Assembly (NCBI GenBank): GCA_934630735.1
Contig: CAKTWK010000024.1
Span: forward strand, 1-30,796
DNA length: 30,796 nt
Origin: an uncultured Collinsella sp.
Lineage (GTDB): Bacteria; Actinomycetota; Coriobacteriia; Coriobacteriales; Coriobacteriaceae
Direction of reading: 5' to 3'
A program made the position numbers and the translations under genes. Positions 16,544 through 23,291 of the stretch are shown piece by piece. The first letter of the stretch is position 1, and the number at the start of each line of letters is the position of its first letter. The notes under the pieces were generated by a model that ran no database searches, was not told where the DNA came from, and was given only the letters and a program-made list of their open reading frames with translations.

Positions 16544-17848
16544 CTACTTTGTCAGCTTGTCGATCTGTCCAATCTCCCAAAGCGGAATATTGACGAGCAT
16601 GTCCTCGTCTCTATATGCCGCCAGGGAGGTCCTCACGCAGCGCATGAGTTTGAATTTTTCGCAGGCTATTTTCAGACTCTTCGCTTTAAGGTTCTCCGCC
16701 GCCTTGACCTCAAGCGGAAGTACAGTCCCCATGTGATCGATAGCAAAATCGGTTTCGGCATTGCCAGAGCTAGATGACCAGTACGCGGGGATTTTGCCTT
16801 GCAGCAAGAGTTCCTGTGTGACGTATTGCTCGGTGAGCGAGCCCTTAAACTCAGTGAAAACAGCGGATCCGTTTAGGACGATGGTCGGTGGGAGGTTGGA
16901 GAGCGCGCCGAGGATGCCAGTGTCGATGCAAAACAGCTTGAAGCCCGAGAGGTCCTCATAGCTCGAAAGCGGTGCCCTGAGAGCGGAAACGCGCGGCACC
17001 TTATGAACGATTCCGTAATCCATGAGCCACTGGAGACTCTCTTCGAAATCGCGTGCGCGCGCCCCGGGGCGAAGGGCTCCGTAGATGAACTTTTTATTTT
17101 CCTTTGCAAGCTGGCCGGGGAGGGATTTCCAAACCAGCCTCATGCGCTCGACGATGCGGGCGGGCGCATGTTTGCCAAAATCGGATTCGTAAGCCTCGAT
17201 GATTTGTTGCTGAAGCCTGCGGGCTTCGATGAAATCGCGGGTCGCGGCAAAGGCGGAGACGACTTCGGGCATGCCGCCGACAACGAGGTATTCCTTGAGC
17301 AAGTGCTCGAGCTTTTCGGTAACGTTTGCCAGAAGATTCATGTCTGCGGCAAGGATGGCGTCGGCGAGCGGGTCGCCATCGACGGCGCGAACGAACTCGG
17401 TAAACCCCATGGGACGCATGGTGAGCTGGTCGATTTTGCCGACGGGAAATGACTCGTTTTCGCGCCGGAGCGCGAGGCCCATATAGGAGCCGGCTGCGAC
17501 GATATGGTATTCGGGCGCAAGCTCGTTGAAGTACTTGAGCGAGGTGATGCCGCGCGGCGCCTCTTGGATCTCGTCAAAGATGATGAGCGTGTCTGCCGGC
17601 GTTACGGTTCGCCCGCGAAGAAGCTCTATCTGGGAGATGATGCGCTTGGGGTCGAGGTCTCCATCGAACAGCGAGCGTGCGCTCGGCTCGAGCATAAAGT
17701 CGAAACGAATGATGTTTCGATACTGCTGACTCGCGAATTCGTTAAGAAGCCAAGTCTTTCCTGTCTGGCGGGCACCCTTAAGCAAGAGGGGCTTGCGATT
17801 CGCTCTTGATTTCCAAGCGATAAGTTCACTCATAAGCTGTCGCCGCAT
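16544..17848 (-). CDS. AAA_14/DUF4143 ATPase
   Basis: A 434-residue protein with an N-terminal AAA ATPase domain and a C-terminal DUF4143 domain. Walker A is GARQTGKT (25-32) and Walker B is IIFDEIQEAP (D92, E93). The C-terminal part carries the pattern ETDF...LPLEVKA, which recalls the PD-(D/E)XK nuclease fold. Proteins of this kind are widespread and often occur in many copies in a genome, but their function is not known. I chose ATG 17848, after GGGAGG, instead of the TTG four codons earlier. Upstream is a region of tandem and inverted repeats. It is convergent with ppx and has no clear terminator. Confidence 0.85.
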   Translation of the reverse strand: MRRQLMSELIAWKSRANRKPLLLKGARQTGKTWLLNEFASQQYRNIIRFDFMLEPSARSLFDGDLDPKRIISQIELLRGRTVTPADTLIIFDEIQEAPRGITSLKYFNELAPEYHIVAAGSYMGLALRRENESFPVGKIDQLTMRPMGFTEFVRAVDGDPLADAILAADMNLLANVTEKLEHLLKEYLVVGGMPEVVSAFAATRDFIEARRLQQQIIEAYESDFGKHAPARIVERMRLVWKSLPGQLAKENKKFIYGALRPGARARDFEESLQWLMDYGIVHKVPRVSALRAPLSSYEDLSGFKLFCIDTGILGALSNLPPTIVLNGSAVFTEFKGSLTEQYVTQELLLQGKIPAYWSSSSGNAETDFAIDHMGTVLPLEVKAAENLKAKSLKIACEKFKLMRCVRTSLAAYRDEDMLVNIPLWEIGQIDKLTK

Positions 17849-17899
17849 ATTGCCTCCCAACTCTCTTGGCTAGTATAAGGCCATTTGGGCGTTTCCTTT

Positions 17900-17979
17900 G
17901 GAAAATGTGCGAGACAACCACGTTTTTCCATCGGAAAATGTGTGAGACAACCACATTTTTCCATCGAAAAATGTGGGAG
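17900..17979. repeat. 33-bp tandem repeat, about 2.4 copies
   Basis: Unit 1 (17900-17932) and unit 2 (17933-17965) are 33 nt each, start with GGAAAATGTG, and differ at two positions. A partial third unit starts at 17966 (GAAAAATGTGGGAG). Within each unit the two ends are nearly complementary (GGAAAA with TTTTTCC). It lies about 50 nt upstream of the DUF4143 ATPase start. There are only two full units with no spacer, so it is not a CRISPR array. Confidence 0.75.
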
Positions 17980-17988
17980 CTCCAATCT

Positions 17989-18057
17989 AAGTTGCGGTGA
18001 AATAGTTCTTAAACGAGCTGGTAAACGGCCAAAACAGGAACTATTCCACCGCAACTT
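17989..18057. repeat. Long palindrome, family 1, copy B
   Basis: A 22-nt arm (17989-18010, starting AAGTTGCGGTGA) pairs with 18036-18057 through its full length with two wobbles. It is the second copy of the element at 9821-9887. The arm sequence is conserved, but the loop is different (25 nt here). The G/A difference in the arm is swapped between left and right compared with copy A. Confidence 0.8.
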
Positions 18058-18076
18058 ATCATCCGTGTCGGCATCC

Positions 18077-18117
18077 ACAAGAAACGGGCCCGCATCCCTG
18101 AGGGGACACGGGCCCGT
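18077..18117 (-). terminator. Distal terminator downstream of tRNA-Leu
   Basis: On the - strand ACGGGCCCG pairs with CGGGCCCGT, with an inner TGTCCCC..GGGATG segment, and TTCTTGTG follows. It closely resembles the proximal terminator at 18274-18312, with compensating changes in the stem (GGG-CCC here, GAG-CTC there). Confidence 0.7.
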
Positions 18118-18273
18118 AAAAACCAAATGGTAGGGGCGGCGGGACGTCCGCGTATTTGCTGCGCAAATCCGCACCGGCTTCGGCCGCCTGCCGGCGCCCT
18201 CGCCGGCTCGCTGCGGACGCTGCGCGTCCGCTTGACGCTCGCCCCCTCGCGGGTTCGAGCTCCACCGGCGTCC
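18118..18273 (-). other. G+C-rich spacer with a tRNA 3'-end remnant
   Basis: At 18128-18145 the + strand reads TGGTAGGGGCGGCGGGAC, which matches 17 of 18 bases of the 3' end of the tRNA-Leu gene (18324-18341), CCA included. No complete second tRNA can be folded. The rest is G+C-rich with small palindromes and no gene. The block of remnant plus terminator copies the arrangement at the real tRNA. Confidence 0.5.
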
Positions 18274-18312
18274 AAAAGAAACGAGCCCGCATCCCTGGGG
18301 GACACGGGCTCG
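18274..18312 (-). terminator. Terminator of tRNA-Leu
   Basis: On the - strand CGAGCCCG pairs with CGGGCTCG around a segment that can itself pair (CCCC/GGGA), followed by TTTCTTTT. It lies 11 nt downstream of the tRNA CCA end. Confidence 0.88.
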
Positions 18313-18323
18313 AAAGCTCCATA

Positions 18324-18408
18324 TGGTAGGGGCGGTGGGACTCGAACCCACAATCCTTGCGGCGAGAGATTTTAAGTCTCCTGCGTATGCCAATTCCGCC
18401 ACGCCCCC
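18324..18408 (-). tRNA. tRNA-Leu (anticodon TAA)
   Basis: On the - strand the acceptor GGGGGCG pairs with CGCCCCT, the D arm has GGCGGAATTGGCA, and the anticodon loop is CTTAAAA with stem GAGA/TCTC, giving anticodon TAA (18372-18374) for UUA codons. A long variable arm, as expected for tRNA-Leu, precedes the T arm GTGGG-TTCGAGT-CCCAC. CCA is encoded (18324-18326). A terminator follows. Confidence 0.96.
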
Positions 18409-18439
18409 GTGAGACTAGAAGTCTAGCACAAGCCGTCCG

Positions 18440-19063
18440 TTACGCGTTGACGGCCATCGAGTGTTGCCCCGACTTCTCCAGGAACTCCTGGAACTTGGCT
18501 TCGTCGCCCTTGTTCTTGTACTGCAGGGCCAGCAGGTATTCCAGGCGGCAGCTCTTGACCTTGTCGTCGCCGGCCTCCTTGAGCATGCGCTCCAGCTCGG
18601 GAATGTCGTTGTGGCGCTTGAGGATCATCGTGTCGTACATCAGCTGGCATTCGTGTGCGACTGCCTCGGCCTGACCGCCCTCAAAGCCCTTGATCTCGTG
18701 CAGGAGCTCCTTGGATTTTTTGCGGTCCTCCTGGCCAACGTAGTAGTTAAAGGCCTTAATCACCAGGTCGACGCGCTGCATCTTGGGCAGATTGAGTCCC
18801 AGCAGCAAATCGAACATCTCGTCGGCGCGCTTGTGGTCCTCGCGCAGCAGATAGGAGTTCAGACGCAGGTAGTCGCGGTTGTAGCGCGGGTACAGCATGC
18901 TGGTGAGCTTGCTGTCGAGCAAGCGATCGAACTCGTCCCACTGCTTGGCAGCCATAAGCTGCTGCAGGCGCTTAAACGTGGTGCGTTTTTTGACGCTAAA
19001 GAATACCGACACGGCGATACAGATGATAACGACGGCGGTCCAGAGGGTGCGGGAATCGGGCAT
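18440..19063 (-). CDS. Membrane-anchored helical-repeat protein of unknown function
   Basis: A 207-residue protein with one N-terminal membrane helix (about 5-24, TLWTAVVIICIAVSVFFSV) followed by a basic KKR and a soluble, all-helical part. Patterns such as FDRLLDSKL, RADEMFDLLLGLNL and LEYLLALQYKNKGDEAKFQEFLEKSG have the look of TPR-like helical repeats, but no family is recognised. It is probably anchored in the membrane with the repeats in the cytoplasm. I chose the ATG at 19063, with AAGGA upstream, over a longer start at 19147 that would cross the promoter. TATAAT lies 55 nt upstream. It stands alone between the tRNA and the PTS gene. Confidence 0.75.
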   Translation of the reverse strand: MPDSRTLWTAVVIICIAVSVFFSVKKRTTFKRLQQLMAAKQWDEFDRLLDSKLTSMLYPRYNRDYLRLNSYLLREDHKRADEMFDLLLGLNLPKMQRVDLVIKAFNYYVGQEDRKKSKELLHEIKGFEGGQAEAVAHECQLMYDTMILKRHNDIPELERMLKEAGDDKVKSCRLEYLLALQYKNKGDEAKFQEFLEKSGQHSMAVNA

Positions 19064-19117
19064 TTCAGAGTCCTTAGTCGCTCGTAAACAAGCGGTATGA
19101 CAACACGTACTAGACGT

Positions 19118-19123
19118 ATTATA
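19118..19123 (-). promoter_or_regulatory. -10 element for the membrane-anchored protein gene
   Basis: A perfect TATAAT on the - strand within the small palindrome CGTATAATACG. The -35 at 17-nt spacing (TGCCAG) is poor. Confidence 0.5.
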
Positions 19124-19225
19124 CGCAGCGCGCAAGCAAACTGGCATAAAAGCGTATCGAGGCCGAGCGCCATCGCTCGCTGCGGTACACTTACCTAAAG
19201 TAAACCATGAAGGGAGACACTACCT

Positions 19226-19513
19226 ATGAAGAAGATCGTTTTGGCTTGCGGTGCTGGCGCTGCCACTTCCACGCTTGTTGCCCAGAAGGTCGCCACCCTG
19301 CTCGACGCCAACGGTTACGCCGACAAGTACGAGATCGTGCAGTGCGCCATCTCCGAGGCTAAGGACTGCTGCGACGAGGGCGCCGACCTGCTGATCGCCA
19401 CCACCGTTGCCCCCGAGGGCCTCACCTGCCCGTACGTGAGCGGCGTGCCCTTCATGACCGGCATGAACCGCGTCACTGCCGAGAAGGCCGTCCTCGACGT
19501 CATGGCTCAGTAG
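19226..19513 (+). CDS. PTS IIB component, galactitol type
   Basis: A 95-residue cytoplasmic phosphocarrier of the GatB group. The phosphorylated cysteine is C8 in VLACGAGAATST, the usual P-loop-like motif of IIB(Gat) proteins, and the family's rhodanese-like size fits. In a complete system it takes phosphate from IIA and passes it to the sugar in IIC. Neither IIA nor IIC is in the window, so it stands alone here with a VOC protein 11 nt downstream. GGGAGA lies 8 nt upstream of the ATG. Substrate unknown. Confidence 0.85.
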   Translation: MKKIVLACGAGAATSTLVAQKVATLLDANGYADKYEIVQCAISEAKDCCDEGADLLIATTVAPEGLTCPYVSGVPFMTGMNRVTAEKAVLDVMAQ

Positions 19514-19524
19514 GCGCTAACTGT

Positions 19525-19899
19525 ATGAGTGAGCAGAACGCCAACCCGGTCGAGCTCTTTGGCATGCGCATCGCCCACGTGGGCATCAACGCCACCGACC
19601 CGGCAGACGCCCTGGAGATCGCGGAGCTGTTCTCGACGATGATGGGCCTGCCCGTTATCGAGACCCCGGTTTCGTACTTTAACGATTCGCTGGTCGAGAT
19701 CATGAAGCAGAACGGTCGTGGCACCAAGGGCCACATTGGCTTTGCCGTCAACGACATCGATGCGGCCGAGAAGTGGTTTGCCGAGCGCGGACTCGAGGTC
19801 AACGAGGAGTCGCGCGTGCTGCTGCCCGACGGCGGCACCAAGCTCGTGTACTTTAAGCGCGAGTTCGCCGGCTTCGCCGTGCACCTGTGCCGCGAGTAG
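19525..19899 (+). CDS. VOC-family (glyoxalase-like) protein
   Basis: A 124-residue protein with the vicinal oxygen chelate fold. Features are IAHVGINATDPADALEIAELFSTMMG at the start, GTKGHIGFAVNDIDAAEKWF in the middle, and a final AVHLCRE. These parts usually carry the His/Glu metal ligands (H18, H74 and the final E are candidates by position). It follows the IIB gene by 11 nt without a strong ribosome site, so it is likely in the same transcript, and it may modify or sense the PTS sugar. That link is inference. A strong two-way terminator follows. Confidence 0.72.
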   Translation: MSEQNANPVELFGMRIAHVGINATDPADALEIAELFSTMMGLPVIETPVSYFNDSLVEIMKQNGRGTKGHIGFAVNDIDAAEKWFAERGLEVNEESRVLLPDGGTKLVYFKREFAGFAVHLCRE

Positions 19900-19923
19900 C
19901 GCACAAGCTGCTACAGCTAACGA

Positions 19924-19958
19924 AAAATGGGGTAAGGCGCGTGGCCTTGCCCCATTTT
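19924..19958. terminator. Terminator after the VOC gene, works in both directions
   Basis: AAAATGGGGTAAGGC (19924-19938) pairs with GCCTTGCCCCATTTT (19944-19958) with one mismatch; A and T runs flank the stem on both sides. Confidence 0.88.
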
Positions 19959-19990
19959 AATGCCGAGAGGGTGACTGACGGGCTGCCGTA

Positions 19991-20179
19991 AATCGAAGGT
20001 GAATAGCTTTCCGCGAAGTGAACGAGTGAAATCGAACCCCTGGAGCATCGACACTTTGGAGGCGCCGTTTCCTGCGGTTTTGTCAGGTTTTTTCCTGCGG
20101 TTTTGGCGCCAAAAAGTGTGGATGCTTCGGGGGTCCAAAATAGGTCGTTCACTTCGCGGAAAAGCATTCACCTTCGATT
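19991..20179. repeat. 189-bp palindromic element, family 2, copy 1
   Basis: The outer arms pair over some 66 nt. AATCGAAGGTGAAT (19991-20004) pairs perfectly with its complement ending at 20179, then TTTCCGCGAAGTGAACGA with TCGTTCACTTCGCGGAAA, then a looser part with ACCCC and GGGGGT and CACTTT with AAAGTG. The centre holds TTTCCTGCGGTTTTG twice. No gene is convincing inside it. It lies between the VOC terminator and the 3' end of the kinase gene. A related element is at 23031-23201. Confidence 0.85.
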
Positions 20180-20193
20180 CGTGAGAGACGCCC

Positions 20194-21489
20194 CTACCGC
20201 GGCAGGCGAATCGTAAAGCGGCTGCCGACCCCTTCGACCGAGGTCACACCGATGACGCCGCCGTGGCTGTCGACAATCCACTTGGCAATGGCGAGCCCCA
20301 GACCCGAACCCTGTGCGCCGGCATCGCGCGCGTTGTCGGCACGGTAGAACCGCTCGAACGCGTGAGCTGCGGATTCCTGGTTCATGCCGATGCCCTCGTC
20401 CTCAACGCTTATGTCAATCGCGCCCGTGCCCGCATCGGGCGTTATGGCAAACGTTACGGTCGTGCCCGCGTCCGAATACTTGGCGGCGTTTTGCACGATC
20501 ACGCGCAGCGCCTGCTTCACGAGCGCCACGTCAACCGATGCGTTGCAGCGCGGGTCGCGGGTAAGTGCGGCATCGTACGCCAGCCGATATGTGTGCCCGG
20601 CATCGATCATCTGCGATTCTCCGCAAACCTCGCCGACCAGTGCAGCCAGGTTGGTATTTGCGCGCCGCAGCACGGTGCGACCGGCATCGCCGCGCGCCAA
20701 AAACAGCAGCTGCTCCACGAGCTCCTGCATATGCTCGCTTTCGGCTTTGAGCGAGGCGATGGACTCTGCCAGCACGTCCGGGTCGTCTTTGCCCCAGCGG
20801 TCGAGCATGTTCACGTAGCCTTGAATCACCGCGATGGGCGTGCGCAGCTCGTGACTCGCATCGTTGACAAAGCGCATCTGCTGCAGCTTTGCCTCCTGCA
20901 TCTGACGCAGTAGGCGGTTGAGCGCGACCTCGATACTCGCCAGATCGGCGTCGCCGGTGGTGACGCTCGGCGAGTCGACGCTTGCGCGCTCGATGGCCTG
21001 CTCCAGCGTTTCCATCTTGCCGCCGGCGAGCTGCATGCGGCCGAGCTCGTCCACGCGCAAGGCCAGGTCGTTGAGCGGCGCCATAGTGCGGCGCACGCGG
21101 CGGGCGCCGCCGAGCATATCGAGCACGCTGATGACCTGCCAGCCTACAACGACAAGGTAGAGAGGCCATAGCGTGGCGAGGTCCTGCGCGAGGGGGAAAG
21201 TCTTGGTGGTATGCGCAAGCTCGACGGTATAGGTGAGCGTGGTCAGGTCCCAGTCGCGCGCGGGCGTCAGCGACATGCCGTGAACGGCGGCGCCGGGAAT
21301 CCAGCCTGCGGTAAACGCGCTGTCGGGCAGCGTCTGGTTGTATCCATAGACGAGGATCGCCGCCACAATCACCATCAGCAACAGATCGAGCCAGACGTAG
21401 CTCATCAGGCGGCGCCACATATAGCTCCAGTTGATGGCGCGGGCGATGGAGGTGACGCGTTTGGCCTCGGCGTTACGCACGGCAGACAT
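20194..21489 (-). CDS. Sensor histidine kinase
   Basis: A 431-residue two-component sensor. It has two membrane helices (about 30-52 and 105-125) that enclose a small extracellular domain, a linker with HAMP-like features, a HisKA domain with H213 in NDASHELRTP, and a HATPase domain with the N box (QNAAKYS), G1 (EDEGIGM) and G2 (GSGLGLAIAKW). It autophosphorylates and passes phosphate to its partner. I chose ATG 21489, which overlaps the response regulator by 17 nt; longer starts would run through the regulator gene in another frame. Together with the regulator it forms an operon. The signal is unknown. Confidence 0.92.
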   Translation of the reverse strand: MSAVRNAEAKRVTSIARAINWSYMWRRLMSYVWLDLLLMVIVAAILVYGYNQTLPDSAFTAGWIPGAAVHGMSLTPARDWDLTTLTYTVELAHTTKTFPLAQDLATLWPLYLVVVGWQVISVLDMLGGARRVRRTMAPLNDLALRVDELGRMQLAGGKMETLEQAIERASVDSPSVTTGDADLASIEVALNRLLRQMQEAKLQQMRFVNDASHELRTPIAVIQGYVNMLDRWGKDDPDVLAESIASLKAESEHMQELVEQLLFLARGDAGRTVLRRANTNLAALVGEVCGESQMIDAGHTYRLAYDAALTRDPRCNASVDVALVKQALRVIVQNAAKYSDAGTTVTFAITPDAGTGAIDISVEDEGIGMNQESAAHAFERFYRADNARDAGAQGSGLGLAIAKWIVDSHGGVIGVTSVEGVGSRFTIRLPR

Positions 21490-22249
21490 AGCCCACCCCG
21501 CGCACGGTCTGGATGATGCGGGCGCCACCGGCGTCTTCGATCTTGGCGCGCAGGTGCGCGATGTGCACGTCGACGTTGTTGGTGTCGCCCACGTATTCGT
21601 AGCCCAGCGCATCGTGCGCGATGCGCTCGCGCGTGAGCACGGTTTCGGCATGCGCCATAAGCAGGGCGAGGACGTCGAACTCGCGGGCCGTGAGCGCGAT
21701 GGGCGAGCCGCCGACCGTGACTTCGCGGCGGCTGGGGTCGAGCGCAACCGAGCCCACGGTGAGCGTGGCGGGGGAGGGCGAGGCAGAAGCCTGGGTCGAG
21801 TCGCTGGCCGGGGGTATCGCAGTGGCGCCGACGCCCGCGCCGCCTGCCTCAGTATCGGCGCCGCCAACGCCCGAAGCCGTCCGCGCGGCCTCCGAGCGCT
21901 TCAGCGCCACGCGGATCCGTGCGAACAGCTCCTCAATCGCAAATGGCTTGGTCAGGTAATCGTCGGCGCCGGCATCGAGCCCGGCCACCTTGTCCATCAC
22001 GGCGTCGCGCGCGGTGACCATGATCACCGGCACATCCTTGTGCTTGCGTATGCGCCGCAGCACCTCCCTGCCGTTGAGCTGCGGCAACAGCACATCGAGC
22101 AGAATCAGATCGTAGTCGCGCTCCAGCGCCAGGTCAACGGCGGTGCGTCCGTCGGCGGCGTGCTCCACCTGGTAGCCCTCGTGCTCCAGCTCGAGTGTCA
22201 CAAAGCGGGCGATTTTCTCCTCGTCCTCTACGATCAGGATTCGTGCCAT
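21473..22249 (-). CDS. OmpR-family response regulator
   Basis: A 258-residue regulator. The receiver domain (1-120) has the acidic pocket EDE, phospho-acceptor D52 (LLDVLLPQLNG) and K101-type KPF. The winged-helix domain (about 165-258) has LTAREFDVLALL and VDVHIAHLRAKI with VRGVGYV. The linker between them (about 121-165) is unusually long and made of Gly, Ala, Ser and Thr, twice the normal length. It is encoded just upstream of the kinase gene, and the two overlap. It probably binds DNA as a dimer upstream of its target genes; targets are unknown. Confidence 0.93.
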   Translation of the reverse strand: MARILIVEDEEKIARFVTLELEHEGYQVEHAADGRTAVDLALERDYDLILLDVLLPQLNGREVLRRIRKHKDVPVIMVTARDAVMDKVAGLDAGADDYLTKPFAIEELFARIRVALKRSEAARTASGVGGADTEAGGAGVGATAIPPASDSTQASASPSPATLTVGSVALDPSRREVTVGGSPIALTAREFDVLALLMAHAETVLTRERIAHDALGYEYVGDTNNVDVHIAHLRAKIEDAGGARIIQTVRGVGYVCRA

Positions 22250-22267
22250 ACGTGCCCCCGTCTGCGA

Positions 22268-22810
22268 TTACTTGTCGTCGTTCAGATTTTGCTTGATGTC
22301 GTCCGCGGCATTGGCAGCGCTGTCCATCAGGTTGTTGATGCTGCCGGGCACGTCGCCGTCGCTATCGATGCGGTAGCGCATGCCAAAGAACAGGCCAAGC
22401 AGCATCAGCCAAATCGTGGCGCCCCAGGCAAACAGCGCGACGATGGGAATCAGGATGGGGATGTTGAGGATGATCGCATCGCGGCGCGTGGCGATAAACT
22501 TGGTGTCCAGGCTCAGGCGGAAGAGCTTTTTGAGGTACTCCCACACGCTGTCCATCTTCTTGGAAAAGTCGGTCTTTTCGCTCGACTTCTCGTAGGCGGC
22601 CTGTGCGGCGACCATCTCGGCCGAGGGCTCATCGACCGGCTCGGACTCGGTGGCGGCATGCGCCGACGTGGTCTGGGTCTTGCCCTGCGACTCGAGCCAG
22701 ATGATGGCGTCCAGGACGTTACCGTCGGCGGCGTCGAGCGCAGCCTTGGCATCGGTGTAGCTCACGTTGCACTTGGTGCGGATGGTTTCAACTTTTTCGA
22801 GGTCGTCCAT
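22268..22810 (-). CDS. DUF4342 protein with UBA-like N-terminus and membrane segment
   Basis: A 180-residue protein. Residues 1-45 (LEKVETIRTKCNVSYTDAKAAL..) are a UBA-like three-helix domain as found in EF-Ts. A charged Glu/Ser-rich linker follows. Then comes the DUF4342 part with hydrophobic residues (about 113-145, NIPILIPIVALFAWGATIWLM) that should insert in the membrane, and a polar tail. Function is unknown; the family is common in Gram-positive bacteria. The start is preceded by AAAGGACAGG. It lies 18 nt ahead of the response regulator on the same strand and may be in the same transcript. Confidence 0.85.
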   Translation of the reverse strand: MDDLEKVETIRTKCNVSYTDAKAALDAADGNVLDAIIWLESQGKTQTTSAHAATESEPVDEPSAEMVAAQAAYEKSSEKTDFSKKMDSVWEYLKKLFRLSLDTKFIATRRDAIILNIPILIPIVALFAWGATIWLMLLGLFFGMRYRIDSDGDVPGSINNLMDSAANAADDIKQNLNDDK

Positions 22811-23030
22811 GACCTGTCCTTTCGTTCGATGGGCGCGACGCCGGGCGATCTGCCCGGGCGCGAGCGTTGCGTTCGGCGGCCTGCGTCGCGCGGTGCCGCC
22901 CCGCCCTCGGTCGAACTCTATAGTGCAGGTTATAGATTAAGCGATTCTTGAGCCAAGATTAATGTTGGATGGGTTTTTGGGTGGCAGTGGGGAAGGGAGA
23001 GGTGTCCTTCTAGGTGGCTAGCAGCGAGGT

Positions 23031-23201
23031 CTAATACTTTTCCGAGAAGTGAACGAGCTAAATCGGACCCCCGAAGCATCGACACTTTCCTGGTGCTGTT
23101 TCCTGCGGTTTTTGACGCTGGAATCCTGCGATTTTGCCGTTGAAAAATGCGGATGTTCCAGGGGTCCAAAAACAGCCGTTCACTTTGCGGAAAAGTATTA
23201 G
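23031..23201. repeat. 171-bp palindromic element, family 2, copy 2
   Basis: CTAATACTTTTCCG (23031-23044) pairs with 23188-23201, then GAAGTGAACG with CGTTCACTTT, then GGACCCC with GGGGTCC. The inner part has TTTCCTGCGGTTTT, as in copy 1. The outermost stem sequence differs from copy 1 but still pairs with itself. It lies in the 480-bp gap 22811-23291 between the DUF4342 gene and the end of the methylase-like gene. The rest of that gap shows a G+C-rich leader of DUF4342 and nothing else. Confidence 0.85.
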
Positions 23202-23233
23202 TGCTCGATAGCGGCTGATGTTGATCCGGTAAC

Positions 23234-23268
23234 AAGCCGGCGGCAGGAGTTGGTCCTGCCGCCGGCTT
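23234..23268 (-). terminator. Strong hairpin after the methylase-like gene
   Basis: AAGCCGGCGGCAGGA (23234-23248) pairs perfectly over 15 bp with 23254-23268 around a 5-nt loop. On the - strand TTGTTACC follows, a short U-rich tail. It lies 24 nt after the stop of the gene at 23292. Confidence 0.82.
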
Positions 23269-23291
23269 GGGGTGCTGTTGTTGCCTATGTG

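Noticed and set aside
17900..17979. CRISPR array
   Set aside because: The 33-nt units follow each other with no spacers and number only two plus a part; no cas genes are present.
18118..18273. A second complete tRNA gene
   Set aside because: Only the last 18 nt resemble a tRNA; no acceptor 5' strand, D arm or anticodon arm can be found.
17830..18402. Open frame across the tRNA-Leu and repeats, - strand
   Set aside because: It starts in the tRNA itself and runs through terminators and tandem repeats; such frames are typical false genes.
19917..20171. Short peptides encoded on both strands of the family 2 palindromes
   Set aside because: The peptides resemble each other on both strands only because the DNA is palindromic; there is no ribosome site.
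21490..21867. N-terminal extension of the histidine kinase frame
   Set aside because: The extension is rich in Arg, Pro, Ser and Ala and lies wholly inside the response regulator gene in another frame; ATG 21489 gives a normal kinase.
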